A DNA stretch of 58,500 nucleotides, taken from Chrysomallon squamiferum (Eukaryota > Mollusca > Gastropoda > Neomphalida > Peltospiridae). Positions 49,303-58,500 of this stretch are shown in pieces. Every line of letters starts with the position of its first letter. The first letter of the stretch is position 1. The translations under genes were made by a program, and so were the position numbers. The notes under the pieces are model-generated. The model was not told the origin of the DNA, searched no databases, and saw only the letters and a list, made by a program, of their open reading frames with translations. The stretch spans positions 8,619,506 through 8,678,005 of the forward strand of contig CM022670.1 of the NCBI GenBank assembly GCA_012295275.1. Direction: 5' to 3'.

Positions 49303-49617
49303 TGCCTGAACTGCGTTACTTATATTGTATTTGTTACGTAACATCTTCTCTTCAAATTTTTAATAATTTTTTAATAGGAGAAAAGAGAAAAAGATTGTTA
49401 ATAATTTATTTTCTTTTATTTATTTCCTTTTTCATCATATATTCGATAACGAAAGACGAAAAAAAAAAAACCCATAAAAAATGAAAGAAAACCTAAAGAA
49501 GAAGAAAACAAAACGAAAAATAAAAGAAAAAGAAAAACTCAAAAATAGGTTATTTCATTTTCTATTTTTAAGAAATGTTCATTCTGCTTATTAAAGAGAA
49601 AGGAAACGCATTTCCAT

Positions 49618-49689
49618 TAGCAGAGCGTGGTTTCGATCCACGGACCTCTGGGTTATGGGCCCAGCACGCTTCCACTGCGCCACTCTGCT
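49618..49689 (-). tRNA. tRNA-iMet(CAT) copy 23
   Basis: Canonical body, trailer type A. Confidence 0.97.
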
Positions 49690-50007
49690 TGCCTGAACTG
49701 CGTTACTTATATTGTGTTTGTTACGTAACATCTTCTCTTCAAATTTTTTATAATTTTTTAATAGGAGAAAAGAGAAAAAGATTGTTAATAATTTATTTTC
49801 TTTTATTTATTTCCTATTTCATCATATATTCGAGAACGAAAAACGAAAAAAAAAAAAAAAAACGAGAAAAATGAAAGAAAACGCAAAGCAGAAGAAAATA
49901 AAACGAAAAATGAAAGAAAAAGAAAAGCTTAAAAATAAGTTATTTCATTTTCTATTTTTAAGAAATGTTCATTCTGCTTTTTAAAGAGAAAGGAAACGCG
50001 TTTCCAT

Positions 50008-50079
50008 TAGCAGAGCGTGGTTTCGATCCACGGACCTCTGGGTTATGGGCCCAGCACGCTTCCACTGCGCCACTCTGTT
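50008..50079 (-). tRNA. tRNA-iMet(CAT) copy 24, acceptor-stem variant
   Basis: The 5' end reads AACAGAG instead of AGCAGAG (CTCTGTTTT on the + strand, with one extra T upstream), so the second acceptor pair is broken. The spacer to copy 25 also has several private changes, so this unit is either decaying or poorly resolved in the assembly. Confidence 0.85.
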
Positions 50080-50390
50080 TTGCGTGAACTGCGTTACTTA
50101 TATTGTATTTTTACGTAACATCTTCTCTTCAAATTTTTTTTATAATTTTTTAATAGGAGAAAAAAAAAAGATTGTTAATAATTTATTTTCTTTTATTTAT
50201 TTCCTTTTTCATCATATATTCGATAACGAAAAGAAAGAAAAAAAAAAAAAAATGAAAAAAACCTAAAAAGAAGAAAACAAAACGAAAAAATGAAAAAAAA
50301 AGAAAAACTCAAAAAAAATAGGTTATTTCATTTTCTATTTTTAAGAAATGTTCATTCTGCTTATTAAAGAGAAAGGAAACGCATTTCCAT

Positions 50391-50462
50391 TAGCAGAGCG
50401 TGGTTTCGATCCACGGACCTCTGGGTTATGGGCCCAGCACGCTTCCACTGCGCCACTCTGCT
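50391..50462 (-). tRNA. tRNA-iMet(CAT) copy 25
   Basis: Canonical body, trailer type A. Confidence 0.97.
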
Positions 50463-50784
50463 TGCGTAAACTGCGTTACTTATATTGTATTTGTTACGTA
50501 ACATCTTCTCTTCAAATTTTTTATAATTTTTTAATAGGAGAAAAGAGAAAAAGATTGTTAATAATTTATTTTCTTTTATTTATTTCCTTTTTCATCATAT
50601 ATTCGAGAACGAAAAACGAAAAAAAAAAAAAAAAAAAACGAGAAAAATGAAAGGAAAACGCAAAGCAGAAGAAAACAAAACGAAAAATGAAAGAAAAAGA
50701 AAAGCTTAAAAATAAGTTATTTCATTTTCTATTTTTAAGAAATGTTCATTCTGCTTATTAAAGAGAAAGGAAACGCATTTCCAT

Positions 50785-50856
50785 TAGCAGAGCGTGGTTT
50801 CGATCCACGGACCTCTGGGTTATGGGCCCAGCACGCCTCCACTGCGCCACTCTGCT
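50785..50856 (-). tRNA. tRNA-iMet(CAT) copy 26, D-loop variant
   Basis: G at linear position 20 with trailer type A, like copy 15. Confidence 0.95.
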
Positions 50857-51170
50857 TGCCTGAACTGCGTTACTTATATTGTATTTGTTACGTAACATCT
50901 TCTCTTCAAATTTTTAATAATTTTTTAATAGGAGAAAAGAGAAAAAGATTGTTAATAATTTATTTTCTTTTATTTATTTCCTTTTTCATCATATATTCGA
51001 TAACGAAAGACGAAAAAAAAAACCCCATAAAAAATGAAAGAAAACCTAAAGAAGAAGAAAACAAAACGAAAAATAAAAGAAAAAGAAAAACTCAAAAATA
51101 GGTTATTTCATTTTCTATTTTTAAGAAATGTTCATTCTGCTTATTAAAGAGAAAGGAAACGCATTTCCAT

Positions 51171-51242
51171 TAGCAGAGCGTGGTTTCGATCCACGGACCT
51201 CTGGGTTATGGGCCCAGCACGCTTCCACTGCGCCACTCTGCT
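51171..51242 (-). tRNA. tRNA-iMet(CAT) copy 27
   Basis: Canonical body, trailer type A. Confidence 0.97.
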
Positions 51243-51555
51243 TGCCTGAACTGCGTTACTTATATTGTGTTTGTTACGTAACATCTTCTCTTCAAATTTT
51301 TTATAATTTTTTAATAGGAGAAAAGAGAAAAAGATTGTTAATAATTTATTTTCTTTTATTTATTTCCTATTTCATCATATATTCGAGAACGAAAAACAAA
51401 AAAAAAAAAAAAAGAAAAATGAAAGAAAACGCAAAGCAGAAGAAAATAAAACGAAAAATGAAAGAAAAAGAAAAGCTTAAAAATAAGTTATTTCATTTTC
51501 TATTTTTAAGAAATGTTCATTCTGCTTTTTAAAGAGAAAGGAAACGCGTTTCCAT

Positions 51556-51627
51556 TAGCAGAGCGTGGTTTCGATCCACGGACCTCTGGGTTATGGGCCC
51601 AGCACGCTTCCACTGCGCCACTCTGCT
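51556..51627 (-). tRNA. tRNA-iMet(CAT) copy 28
   Basis: Canonical body, trailer type G. Confidence 0.97.
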
Positions 51628-51949
51628 TGCGTGAACTGCGTTACTTATATTGTATTTGTTACGTAACATCTTCTCTTCAAATTTTTTATAATTTTTTAAT
51701 AGGAGAAAAGAGAAAAAGATTGTTAATAATTTATTTTCTTTTATTTATTTCCTTTTTCATCATATATTCGAGAACGAAAAACGAAAAAAAAAAAAAAAAA
51801 AAACCATAAAAAATGAAAGAAAACCTAAAGAAGAAGAAAACAAAACGAAAAATAAAAAAAAAAGAAAAACTCAAAAATAGGTTATTTCATTTTCTATTTT
51901 TAAGAAATGTTCATTCTGCTTATTAAAGAGAAAGGAAACGCATTTCCAT

Positions 51950-52021
51950 TAGCAGAGCGTGGTTTCGATCCACGGACCTCTGGGTTATGGGCCCAGCACG
52001 CTTCCACTGCGCCACTCTGCT
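51950..52021 (-). tRNA. tRNA-iMet(CAT) copy 29
   Basis: Canonical body, trailer type A. Confidence 0.97.
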
Positions 52022-52336
52022 TGCCTGAACTGCGTTACTTATATTGTGTTTGTTACGTAACATCTTCTCTTCAAATTTTTTTTAACATTTTTTTAATAGG
52101 AGAAAAGAGAAAAAGATTGTTAATAATTTATTTTCTTTTATTTATTTCCTTTTTCATCATATATTCGATAACGAAAGACGAAAAAAAAAAAACCATAAAA
52201 AATGAAAGAAAACCTAAAGAAGAAGAAAACAAAACGAAAAATAAAAAAAAGAAAAACTCAAAAATAGGTTATTTCATTTTCTATTTTTAAGAAATGTTCA
52301 TTCTGCTTATTAAAGAGAAAGGAAACGCATTTCCAT

Positions 52337-52408
52337 TAGCAGAGCGTGGTTTCGATCCACGGACCTCTGGGTTATGGGCCCAGCACGCTTCCACTGCGCC
52401 ACTCTGCT
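52337..52408 (-). tRNA. tRNA-iMet(CAT) copy 30
   Basis: Canonical body, short unit. Joins a type A trailer to the upstream flank normally linked with type G, a sign of recombination between units. Confidence 0.97.
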
Positions 52409-52621
52409 TGCGTAAACCGCGTTACTTATATTCTATTTTTACGTAACATCTTCTCTTCAAATTTTTTATAATTTTTTTAAAGGCACAAGGAGAAAAACAT
52501 TATTAATATTTATGCAAAGAAGAAGAAAACAAAACGAAAAACTTAAAAATAAGTTATTTCATTTTCTATTTTTAAGAAATGTTCATTCTGCTTATTAAAG
52601 AGAAAGGAAACGCATTTCCAT

Positions 52622-52693
52622 TAGCAGAGCGTGGTTTCGATCCACGGACCTCTGGGTTATGGGCCCAGCACGCTTCCACTGCGCCACTCTGCT
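52622..52693 (-). tRNA. tRNA-iMet(CAT) copy 31
   Basis: Canonical body, trailer type A, 393 bp to copy 32. Confidence 0.97.
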
Positions 52694-53014
52694 TGCGTAA
52701 ACTGCGTTACTTATATTGTATTTGTTACGTAACATCTTCTCTTCAAATTTTTTATAATTTTTTAATAGGAGAAAAGAGAAAAAGATTGTTAATAATTTAT
52801 TTTCTTTTATTTATTTCCTTTTTCATCATATATTCGAGAACGAAAAACGAAAAAAAAAAAAAAAAAAAGAAAAAAAATGAAAAAGAAAACGAAAACAGAA
52901 GAAAACAAAACGAAAAATGAAAGAAAAAGAAAAACTTAAAAATAAGTTATTTCATTTTCTATTTTTAAGAAATGTTCATTCTGCTTTTTAAAGAGAAAGG
53001 AAACGCGTTTCCAT

Positions 53015-53086
53015 TAGCAGAGCGTGGTTTCGATCCACGGACCTCTGGGTTATGGGCCCAGCACGCTTCCACTGCGCCACTCTGCT
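53015..53086 (-). tRNA. tRNA-iMet(CAT) copy 32
   Basis: Canonical body, trailer type G, short unit. Confidence 0.97.
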
Positions 53087-53299
53087 TGCGTAAACCGCGT
53101 TACTTATATTCTATTTTTACGTAACATCTTCTCTTCAAATTTTTTATAATTTTTTTAAAGGCACAAGGAGAAAAACATTATTAATATTTATGCAAAGAAG
53201 AAGAAAACAAAACGAAAAACTTAAAAATAAGTTATTTCATTTTCTATTTTTAAGAAATGTTCATTCTGCTTATTAAAGAGAAAGGAAACGCATTTCCAT

Positions 53300-53371
53300 T
53301 AGCAGAGCGTGGTTTCGATCCACGGACCTCTGGGTTATGGGCCCAGCACGCTTCCACTGCGCCACTCTGCT
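53300..53371 (-). tRNA. tRNA-iMet(CAT) copy 33
   Basis: Canonical body, trailer type A. Confidence 0.97.
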
Positions 53372-53688
53372 TGCGTAAACTGCGTTACTTATATTGTATT
53401 TGTTACGTAACATCTTCTCTTCAAATTTTTATAATTTTTTAATAGGAGAAAAGAGAAAAAGATTGTTAATAATTTATTTTCTTTTATTTATTTCCTTTTT
53501 CATCATATATTCGAGAACGAAAAAAAAAAAAAAAAAAAAAAAACGAGAAAAATGAAAGAAAACGCAAAGCAGAAGAAAATAAAACGAAAAATGAAAGAAA
53601 AAGAAAAGCTTAAAAATAAGTTATTTCATTTTCTATTTTTAAGAAATGTTCATTCTGCTTTTTAAAGAGAAAGGAAACGCGTTTCCAT

Positions 53689-53760
53689 TAGCAGAGCGTG
53701 GTTTCGATCCACGGACCTCTGGGTTATGGGCCCAGCACGCTTCCACTGCGCCACTCTGCT
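53689..53760 (-). tRNA. tRNA-iMet(CAT) copy 34
   Basis: Canonical body, trailer type G, short unit. Confidence 0.97.
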
Positions 53761-53973
53761 TGCGTAAACCGCGTTACTTATATTCTATTTTTACGTAACA
53801 TCTTCTCTTCAAATTTTTTATAATTTTTTTAAAGGCACAAGGAGAAAAACATTATTAATATTTATGCAAAGAAGAAGAAAACAAAACGAAAAACTTAAAA
53901 ATAAGTTATTTCATTTTCTATTTTTAAGAAATGTTCATTCTGCTTATTAAAGAGAAAGGAAACGCATTTCCAT

Positions 53974-54045
53974 TAGCAGAGCGTGGTTTCGATCCACGGA
54001 CCTCTGGGTTATGGGCCCAGCACGCTTCCACTGCGCCACTCTGCT
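53974..54045 (-). tRNA. tRNA-iMet(CAT) copy 35
   Basis: Canonical body, trailer type A. Confidence 0.97.
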
Positions 54046-54361
54046 TGCGTAAACTGCGTTACTTATATTGTATTTGTTACGTAACATCTTCTCTTCAAAT
54101 TTTTTATAATTTTTTAATAGGAGAAAAGAGAAAAAGATTGTTAATAATTTATTTTCTTTTATTTATTTCCTTTTTCATCATATATTCGAGAACGAAAAAA
54201 AAAAAAAAAAAAAAAAGAGAAAAATGAAAGGAAATGCAAAGCAGAAGAAAACAAAACGAAAAATGAAAGAAAAAGAAAAGCTTAAAAATAAGTTATTTCA
54301 TTTTCTATTTTTAAGAAAAAATTCATTCTGCTTTTTAAAGAGGAAGGAAACGCAATTCCAT

Positions 54362-54433
54362 TAGCAGAGCGTGGTTTCGATCCACGGACCTCTGGGTTAT
54401 GGGCCCAGCACGCCTCCACTGCGCCACTCTGCT
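54362..54433 (-). tRNA. tRNA-iMet(CAT) copy 36, D-loop variant
   Basis: G at linear position 20, trailer type I. Confidence 0.95.
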
Positions 54434-54747
54434 TGCCTGAACTGCGTTACTTATATTGTATTTGTTACGTAACATCTTCTCTTCAAATTTTTAATAATTT
54501 TTTAATAGGAGAAAAGAGAAAAAGATTGTTAATAATTTATTTTCTTTTATTTATTTCCTTTTTCATCATATATTCGATAACGAAAGAGAAAAAAAAAAAC
54601 CCCATAAAAAATGAAAGAAAACCTAAAGAAGAAGAAAACAAAACGAAAAATAAAAGAAAAAGAAAAACTCAAAAATAGGTTATTTCATTTTCTATTTTTA
54701 AGAAATGTTCATTCTGCTTATTAAAGAGAAAGGAAACGCATTTCCAT

Positions 54748-54819
54748 TAGCAGAGCGTGGTTTCGATCCACGGACCTCTGGGTTATGGGCCCAGCACGCT
54801 TCCACTGCGCCACTCTGCT
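54748..54819 (-). tRNA. tRNA-iMet(CAT) copy 37
   Basis: Canonical body, trailer type A. Confidence 0.97.
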
Positions 54820-55137
54820 TGCCTGAACTGCGTTACTTATATTGTGTTTGTTACGTAACATCTTCTCTTCAAATTTTTTATAATTTTTTAATAGGAGAAA
54901 AGAGAAAAAGATTGTTAATAATTTATTTTCTTTTATTTATTTCCTATTTCATCATATATTCGAGAACGAAAAAAAAAAAAAAAAAAAAAAAACGAGAAAA
55001 ATGAAAGAAAACGCAAAGCAGAAGAAAATAAAACGAAAAATGAAAGAAAAAGAAACGCTTAAAAATAAGTTATTTCATTTTCTATTTTTAAGAAATGTTC
55101 ATTCTGCTTTTTAAAGAGAAAGGAAACGCGTTTCCAT

Positions 55138-55209
55138 TAGCAGAGCGTGGTTTCGATCCACGGACCTCTGGGTTATGGGCCCAGCACGCTTCCACTGCCC
55201 CACTCTGCT
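55138..55209 (-). tRNA. tRNA-iMet(CAT) copy 38, D-stem variant
   Basis: Linear position 11 is G instead of C (ACTGCCCCA on the + strand), placing a G:G mismatch in the D stem and altering the A box. Trailer type G. Confidence 0.88.
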
Positions 55210-55524
55210 TGCGTGAACTGCGTTACTTATATTGTATTTGTTACGTAACATCTTCTCTTCAAATTTTTTATAATTTTTTAATAGGAGAAAAGAGAAAAAG
55301 ATTGTTAATAATTTATTTTCTTTTATTTATTTCCTTTTTCATCATATATTCGATAACGAAAGACGAAAAAAAAAAAACCCATAAAAAATGAAAGAAAACC
55401 TAAAGAAGAAGAAAACAAAACGAAAAATAAAAGAAAAAGAAAAACTCAAAAATAGGTTATTTCATTTTCTATTTTTAAGAAATGTTCATTCTGCTTATTA
55501 AAGAGAAAGGAAACGCATTTCCAT

Positions 55525-55596
55525 TAGCAGAGCGTGGTTTCGATCCACGGACCTCTGGGTTATGGGCCCAGCACGCTTCCACTGCGCCACTCTGCT
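55525..55596 (-). tRNA. tRNA-iMet(CAT) copy 39
   Basis: Canonical body, trailer type A. The last short unit of the window. Confidence 0.97.
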
Positions 55597-55809
55597 TGCG
55601 TAAACCGCGTTACTTATATTCTATTTTTACGTAACATCTTCTCTTCAAATTTTTTATAATTTTTTTAAAGGCACAAGGAGAAAAACATTATTAATATTTA
55701 TGCAAAGAAGAAGAAAACAAAACGAAAAACTTAAAAATAAGTTATTTCATTTTCTATTTTTAAGAAATGTTCATTCTGCTTATTAAAGAGAAAGGAAACG
55801 CATTTCCAT

Positions 55810-55881
55810 TAGCAGAGCGTGGTTTCGATCCACGGACCTCTGGGTTATGGGCCCAGCACGCTTCCACTGCGCCACTCTGCT
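55810..55881 (-). tRNA. tRNA-iMet(CAT) copy 40
   Basis: Canonical body. Upstream flank has a private change (GCTTGAGTG on the + strand). Confidence 0.97.
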
Positions 55882-56034
55882 TGAGTGAACTGCGTTACTT
55901 ATATTGTATTTGTTACGTAACATCTTCTCTTCAAATTTTTTTTAACATTTTTTTAATAGGAGAAAAGAGAAAAAGATTGTTAATAATTTATTTTCTTTTA
56001 TTTATTTCCTTTTTCATCATATATTCGAGAACGA

Positions 56035-56068
<34 letters not shown>

Positions 56069-56204
56069 TGAAAGAAAATGCAAAGCAGAAGAAAACAAAA
56101 CGAAAAATGAAAGAAAAAGAAAAACTAAAAAATAAGTTATTTCATTTTCTATTTTTAAGAAATGTTCATTCTGCTTATTAAAGAGGAAGGAAACGCAATT
56201 CCAT

Positions 56205-56276
56205 TAGCAGAGCGTGGTTTCGATCCACGGACCTCTGGGTTATGGGCCCAGCACGCCTCCACTGCGCCACTCTGCT
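56205..56276 (-). tRNA. tRNA-iMet(CAT) copy 41, D-loop variant
   Basis: G at linear position 20, trailer type I. Last member of the homogeneous core; 518 bp to copy 42 because of inserted foreign sequence. Confidence 0.95.
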
Positions 56277-56466
56277 TGCCTGAACTGCGTTACTTATATT
56301 GTGTTTGTTACGTAACATCTTCTCTTCAAATTTTTTATAATTTTTTAATAGGAGAAAAGAGAAAAAGATTGTTAATAATTTATTTTCTTTTATTTATTTC
56401 CTTTTTCATCATATATTCGAGAACGAAAAACGAAAAAAAGAAAAAAAAACTAGAAAAATGAAAGAA

Positions 56467-56565
56467 AAAATGTATTATATTGATATTTGTTCCTTTCATT
56501 TGAGCTATTACACGCCTTTTGAACACTGATATTCTATAAATTGAAAGAATAATATTAATAAATAC
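56467..56565. other. Unique insertion or junction inside the array
   Basis: About 100 bp with no similarity to the array (begins near TGTATTATATTGATATTTG). It interrupts a spacer, which then restarts at TACGTAACATCTTGTCTTC. It marks the border between near-identical units and diverged ones. Confidence 0.75.
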
Positions 56566-56722
56566 GTAACATCTTGTCTTCAAATTTTTTTATAAATTTT
56601 ATTAGTAGGAGAAAAGAGAAAAAGATTGTTAATAATTTTTTTTTATTATTTATTTATTTCCTTTTTCATCATATATTCGAGAACGAAAAAAAAAAAAAAA
56701 AAAAAAAAAAACGCATTTCGAT

Positions 56723-56794
56723 TAGAAGAGCGTGGTTTCGATCCACGGACCTCTGGGTTATGGGCCCAGCACGCTTCCACTGCGCCACTCTGCT
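56723..56794 (-). tRNA. tRNA-iMet(CAT) copy 42, acceptor-stem variant
   Basis: One substitution near the 3' end (AGAAGAG on the + strand) breaks the third acceptor pair. Both upstream elements are degraded (TTTACATT and GTTACCTAAC). The trailer region is deleted, so a long T tract begins about 12 nt after the gene. Confidence 0.8.
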
Positions 56795-57112
56795 TGCGTA
56801 AACTGCGTTGTTTACATTCTATTTGTTACCTAACATCTTGTCTTCAACTTTTTTTTTTTTTTTTTTTTTTTTTAATAGGACACAGAGAGAAAGATTGTTA
56901 ATAATTTATTTTATTTTATTTATTTTCTTTTTTATCATATATTCGAGAAAGAAAAAAAAAAAAAATAAAATAAAGAATAAAACAAAACGCAAAGGAGAAG
57001 AAAACAAAACGACAATTGAAAGAAAAAGAAAAACTCAAAAATTATTTATTTTATTTCAAATTTTTAAGAAATGTTAATTCTACTTATTAAATAAAAAGGA
57101 AACGCATTTAGT

Positions 57113-57184
57113 TAGCAGAGCGTGGTTTCGATCCACGGACCTCTGGGTTATGGGCCCAGCACGCTTCCACTGCGCCACTCTGCT
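57113..57184 (-). tRNA. tRNA-iMet(CAT) copy 43
   Basis: Canonical body. The trailer hairpin has decayed (AAATGCGTTT remains), but a T5 run now lies within about 20 nt of the 3' end. Confidence 0.95.
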
Positions 57185-57512
57185 TGCGTAAACTGCGTTA
57201 CTTATATTGTATTTGTTACGTAACATCTTCTCTTCAAATTTTTTTAAAATTTTTTTAGTAGGAGAAAAGAGAAAAAGATTGTTAATAATTTTTTTTTTAT
57301 TTATTTATTTCCTTTTTCATCATATATTCGAGAACGAAAAACGAAAAAAAAAAAAAAACAAAAAAAACGAAAAAAATGAAAGAAAATGCAAAGAACAAGA
57401 AAACAAAACGAAAAATGAAATAAAAAGAAAAACTTAAAAATAAGTTATTTCATTTTCTATTTTTAAGAAATGTTCATTCTGCTTTTTAAAGAGAAATGAA
57501 ACGCAATTCCAT

Positions 57513-57584
57513 TAGCAGAGCGTGGTTTCGATCCACGGACCTCTGGGTTATGGGCCCAGCACGCTTCCACTGCGCCACTCTGCT
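57513..57584 (-). tRNA. tRNA-iMet(CAT) copy 44
   Basis: Canonical body; diverged trailer (GGAATTGCGTTTCA), no close T4 run. Confidence 0.95.
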
Positions 57585-57751
57585 TGCGTAAACTGCGTTG
57601 TTTATATTGTATTTGTTACGTAACATCTTGTCTTCAAATTTTTTTTTTTAAAAAAATTTTTTTAGTAGGAGAAAAGAGAAAAAAGATTGTTAATAATTTT
57701 TTTTATTATTATTTATTTTTTTTTTCATCATATATTCGAGAACGAAAAACG

Positions 57752-57782
<31 letters not shown>

Positions 57783-57892
57783 AAAAAAATGCAAAGAAGA
57801 AAAAAACAAAACGAAAAATGAAATAAAAAGAAAAACTTAAAAATAAGTTATTTCATTTTCTATTTTAAAGAAAAATGGATACGCATTTCGAT

Positions 57893-57964
57893 TAGCAGAG
57901 CATGGTTTCGATCCACGGACCTCTGGGTTATGCGCCAAGCACGCTTCCACTGCAGCACTCTGAT
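57893..57964 (-). pseudogene. tRNA-iMet pseudogene (copy 45)
   Basis: CAT anticodon is kept, but changes hit the T stem (CATGG on the + strand), the anticodon stem (TGCGCCAAGC), the D arm (GCAGC) and the acceptor (CTGAT). Upstream elements are degraded as in copy 42. Confidence 0.85.
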
Positions 57965-58004
57965 TGCGTAAACTGTGTTGCTTACATTCTGTGTTACCTA
58001 ACAT

Positions 58005-58037
<33 letters not shown>

Positions 58038-58278
58038 TTAATAGGACACAGAGAGAAAGATTGTTAATAATTTATTTTATTTTATTTATTTTCTTTTTTA
58101 TCATATATTCGAGAAAGAAAAAAGTAAAAAATAAAATAAAGAATAAAACAAAACGCAAAAGAGAAGAAAACAAAACGACAATTGAAAGAAAAAGAAAAAC
58201 TCAAAAATTATTTATTTTATTTCAAATTTTTAAGAAATGTTAATTCTACTTATTAAATAAAAAGGAAACGCATTTAGT

Positions 58279-58350
58279 TAGCAGAGCGTGGTTTCGATCC
58301 ACGGACCTCTGGGTTATGGGCCCAGCACGCTTCCACTGCGCCACTCTGTT
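58279..58350 (-). tRNA. tRNA-iMet(CAT) copy 46, acceptor-stem variant
   Basis: Second acceptor base changed as in copy 24 (CTCTGTTTG on the + strand); the rest is canonical. Trailer shared with copy 43, with a nearby T5 run. The following spacer runs to the window end. Confidence 0.85.
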
Positions 58351-58500
58351 TGCGTAAACTGCGTTGTTGTTTATATTGTATTTGTTACGTAACATCTTTC
58401 TCTTCAAAATTTTTTTTTTTTTTTTTTTAGTAGGAGAAAAGAGAAAAAAGATTGTTAATAATTTTTTTTTTATTTATTTATTTCCTTTTTCATCATATAT

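Larger units (their letters stand above)
40861..58500. repeat. Tandem array of initiator tRNA-Met repeat units (truncated by window end)
   Basis: Direct repeats, each made of one - strand tRNA-iMet plus a spacer. On the + strand the order is: tRNA, TATA-like and palindromic upstream flank, a T-rich block, a TCATATATTCGA(G/T)AACGAAA block, a variable poly(A) tract, a GAAAGAAAA-rich block, then the trailer. Long units are about 380-400 bp; ten short units are exactly 285 bp because about 105 bp including the poly(A) tract is missing. Copies 1-41 are nearly identical; the left edge (40893-41660) and right edge (56467-58500) are diverged, as expected when unequal exchange homogenises the interior. 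The last unit runs off the window. Confidence 0.97.

Noticed and set aside
41624-56461. Repeated + strand open frames of about 60-147 codons containing AERGFDPRTSGLWAQHAST
   Set aside because: They are translations of the antisense strand of the tRNA gene plus its spacer. The conserved peptide is exactly the tRNA body, the tails are poly(A)-encoded lysines, and unit length changes freely, so there is no sign of protein selection.
41667-58350. Elongator tRNA-Met or tRNA-Ile(CAT)
   Set aside because: A1:T72, three G:C pairs at the base of the anticodon stem and the ATCGAAA T loop are eukaryotic initiator features; elongator Met lacks them.
40861-58500. Array considered as a CRISPR or as tRNA-derived SINEs
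   Set aside because: The constant part is a full tRNA and the spacers are also repeats, so it is not CRISPR. A-rich tails lie on the strand opposite the tRNA, there are no target-site duplications and units are in strict tandem, so it is not SINE insertion.

Overview
The window is animal nuclear DNA, AT-rich and full of simple repeats. A 55-exon gene with GT-AG introns, metazoan-type tRNA genes and a pogo/Tigger-type transposon remnant all fit this. A lophotrochozoan, perhaps a mollusc, is my guess from overall character only; nothing in the sequence proves the phylum.

Positions 70-38823 (+ strand) hold the 3' nine-tenths of one giant gene, the orthologue of BLTP1 (KIAA1109 / Drosophila tweek), a bridge-like lipid-transfer protein. 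I could join 55 exons whose phases agree from the first exon to the TGA stop at 38821, giving about 4,500 residues that match the vertebrate protein end to end. Its N-terminal few hundred codons lie off the left edge. Two exons carry apparent frameshifts: a surplus A in an A7 run near 11220-11226, and a surplus GA in a GA run at 16894-16902. Both sit in slippage-prone repeats, and conserved protein resumes in another frame after each. The introns are AT-rich, with microsatellites and one degenerate Tigger-like DNA transposon (20916-21642).

Positions 38824 to about 40850 are 3' UTR and intergenic DNA with polyadenylation signals and a GT microsatellite.

From about 40860 to the right edge the window is a tandem array of initiator methionine tRNA genes, all on the - strand and so convergent with BLTP1. 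I count 46 copies between 41667 and 58350 (41 with intact stems, 4 with single stem lesions, 1 pseudogene), plus a decayed relic at 40893. The array continues past the window. Units come in a long class (about 380-400 bp, length set mainly by a poly(A) tract) and a short class (exactly 285 bp each time). They are arranged in higher-order blocks of about 2.5 kb and, at the right edge, about 1.17 kb. Conserved spacer parts suggest a transcription unit: a TATA-like box 17-24 bp upstream, a GTTACGTAAC palindrome 31-40 bp upstream, and a short hairpin with an interrupted T tract just downstream of the tRNA in place of a normal T4 terminator. Divergent edge copies lose the hairpin, and most of them carry T5 or longer runs instead. 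This array and its unusual 3' flank are the most interesting content.
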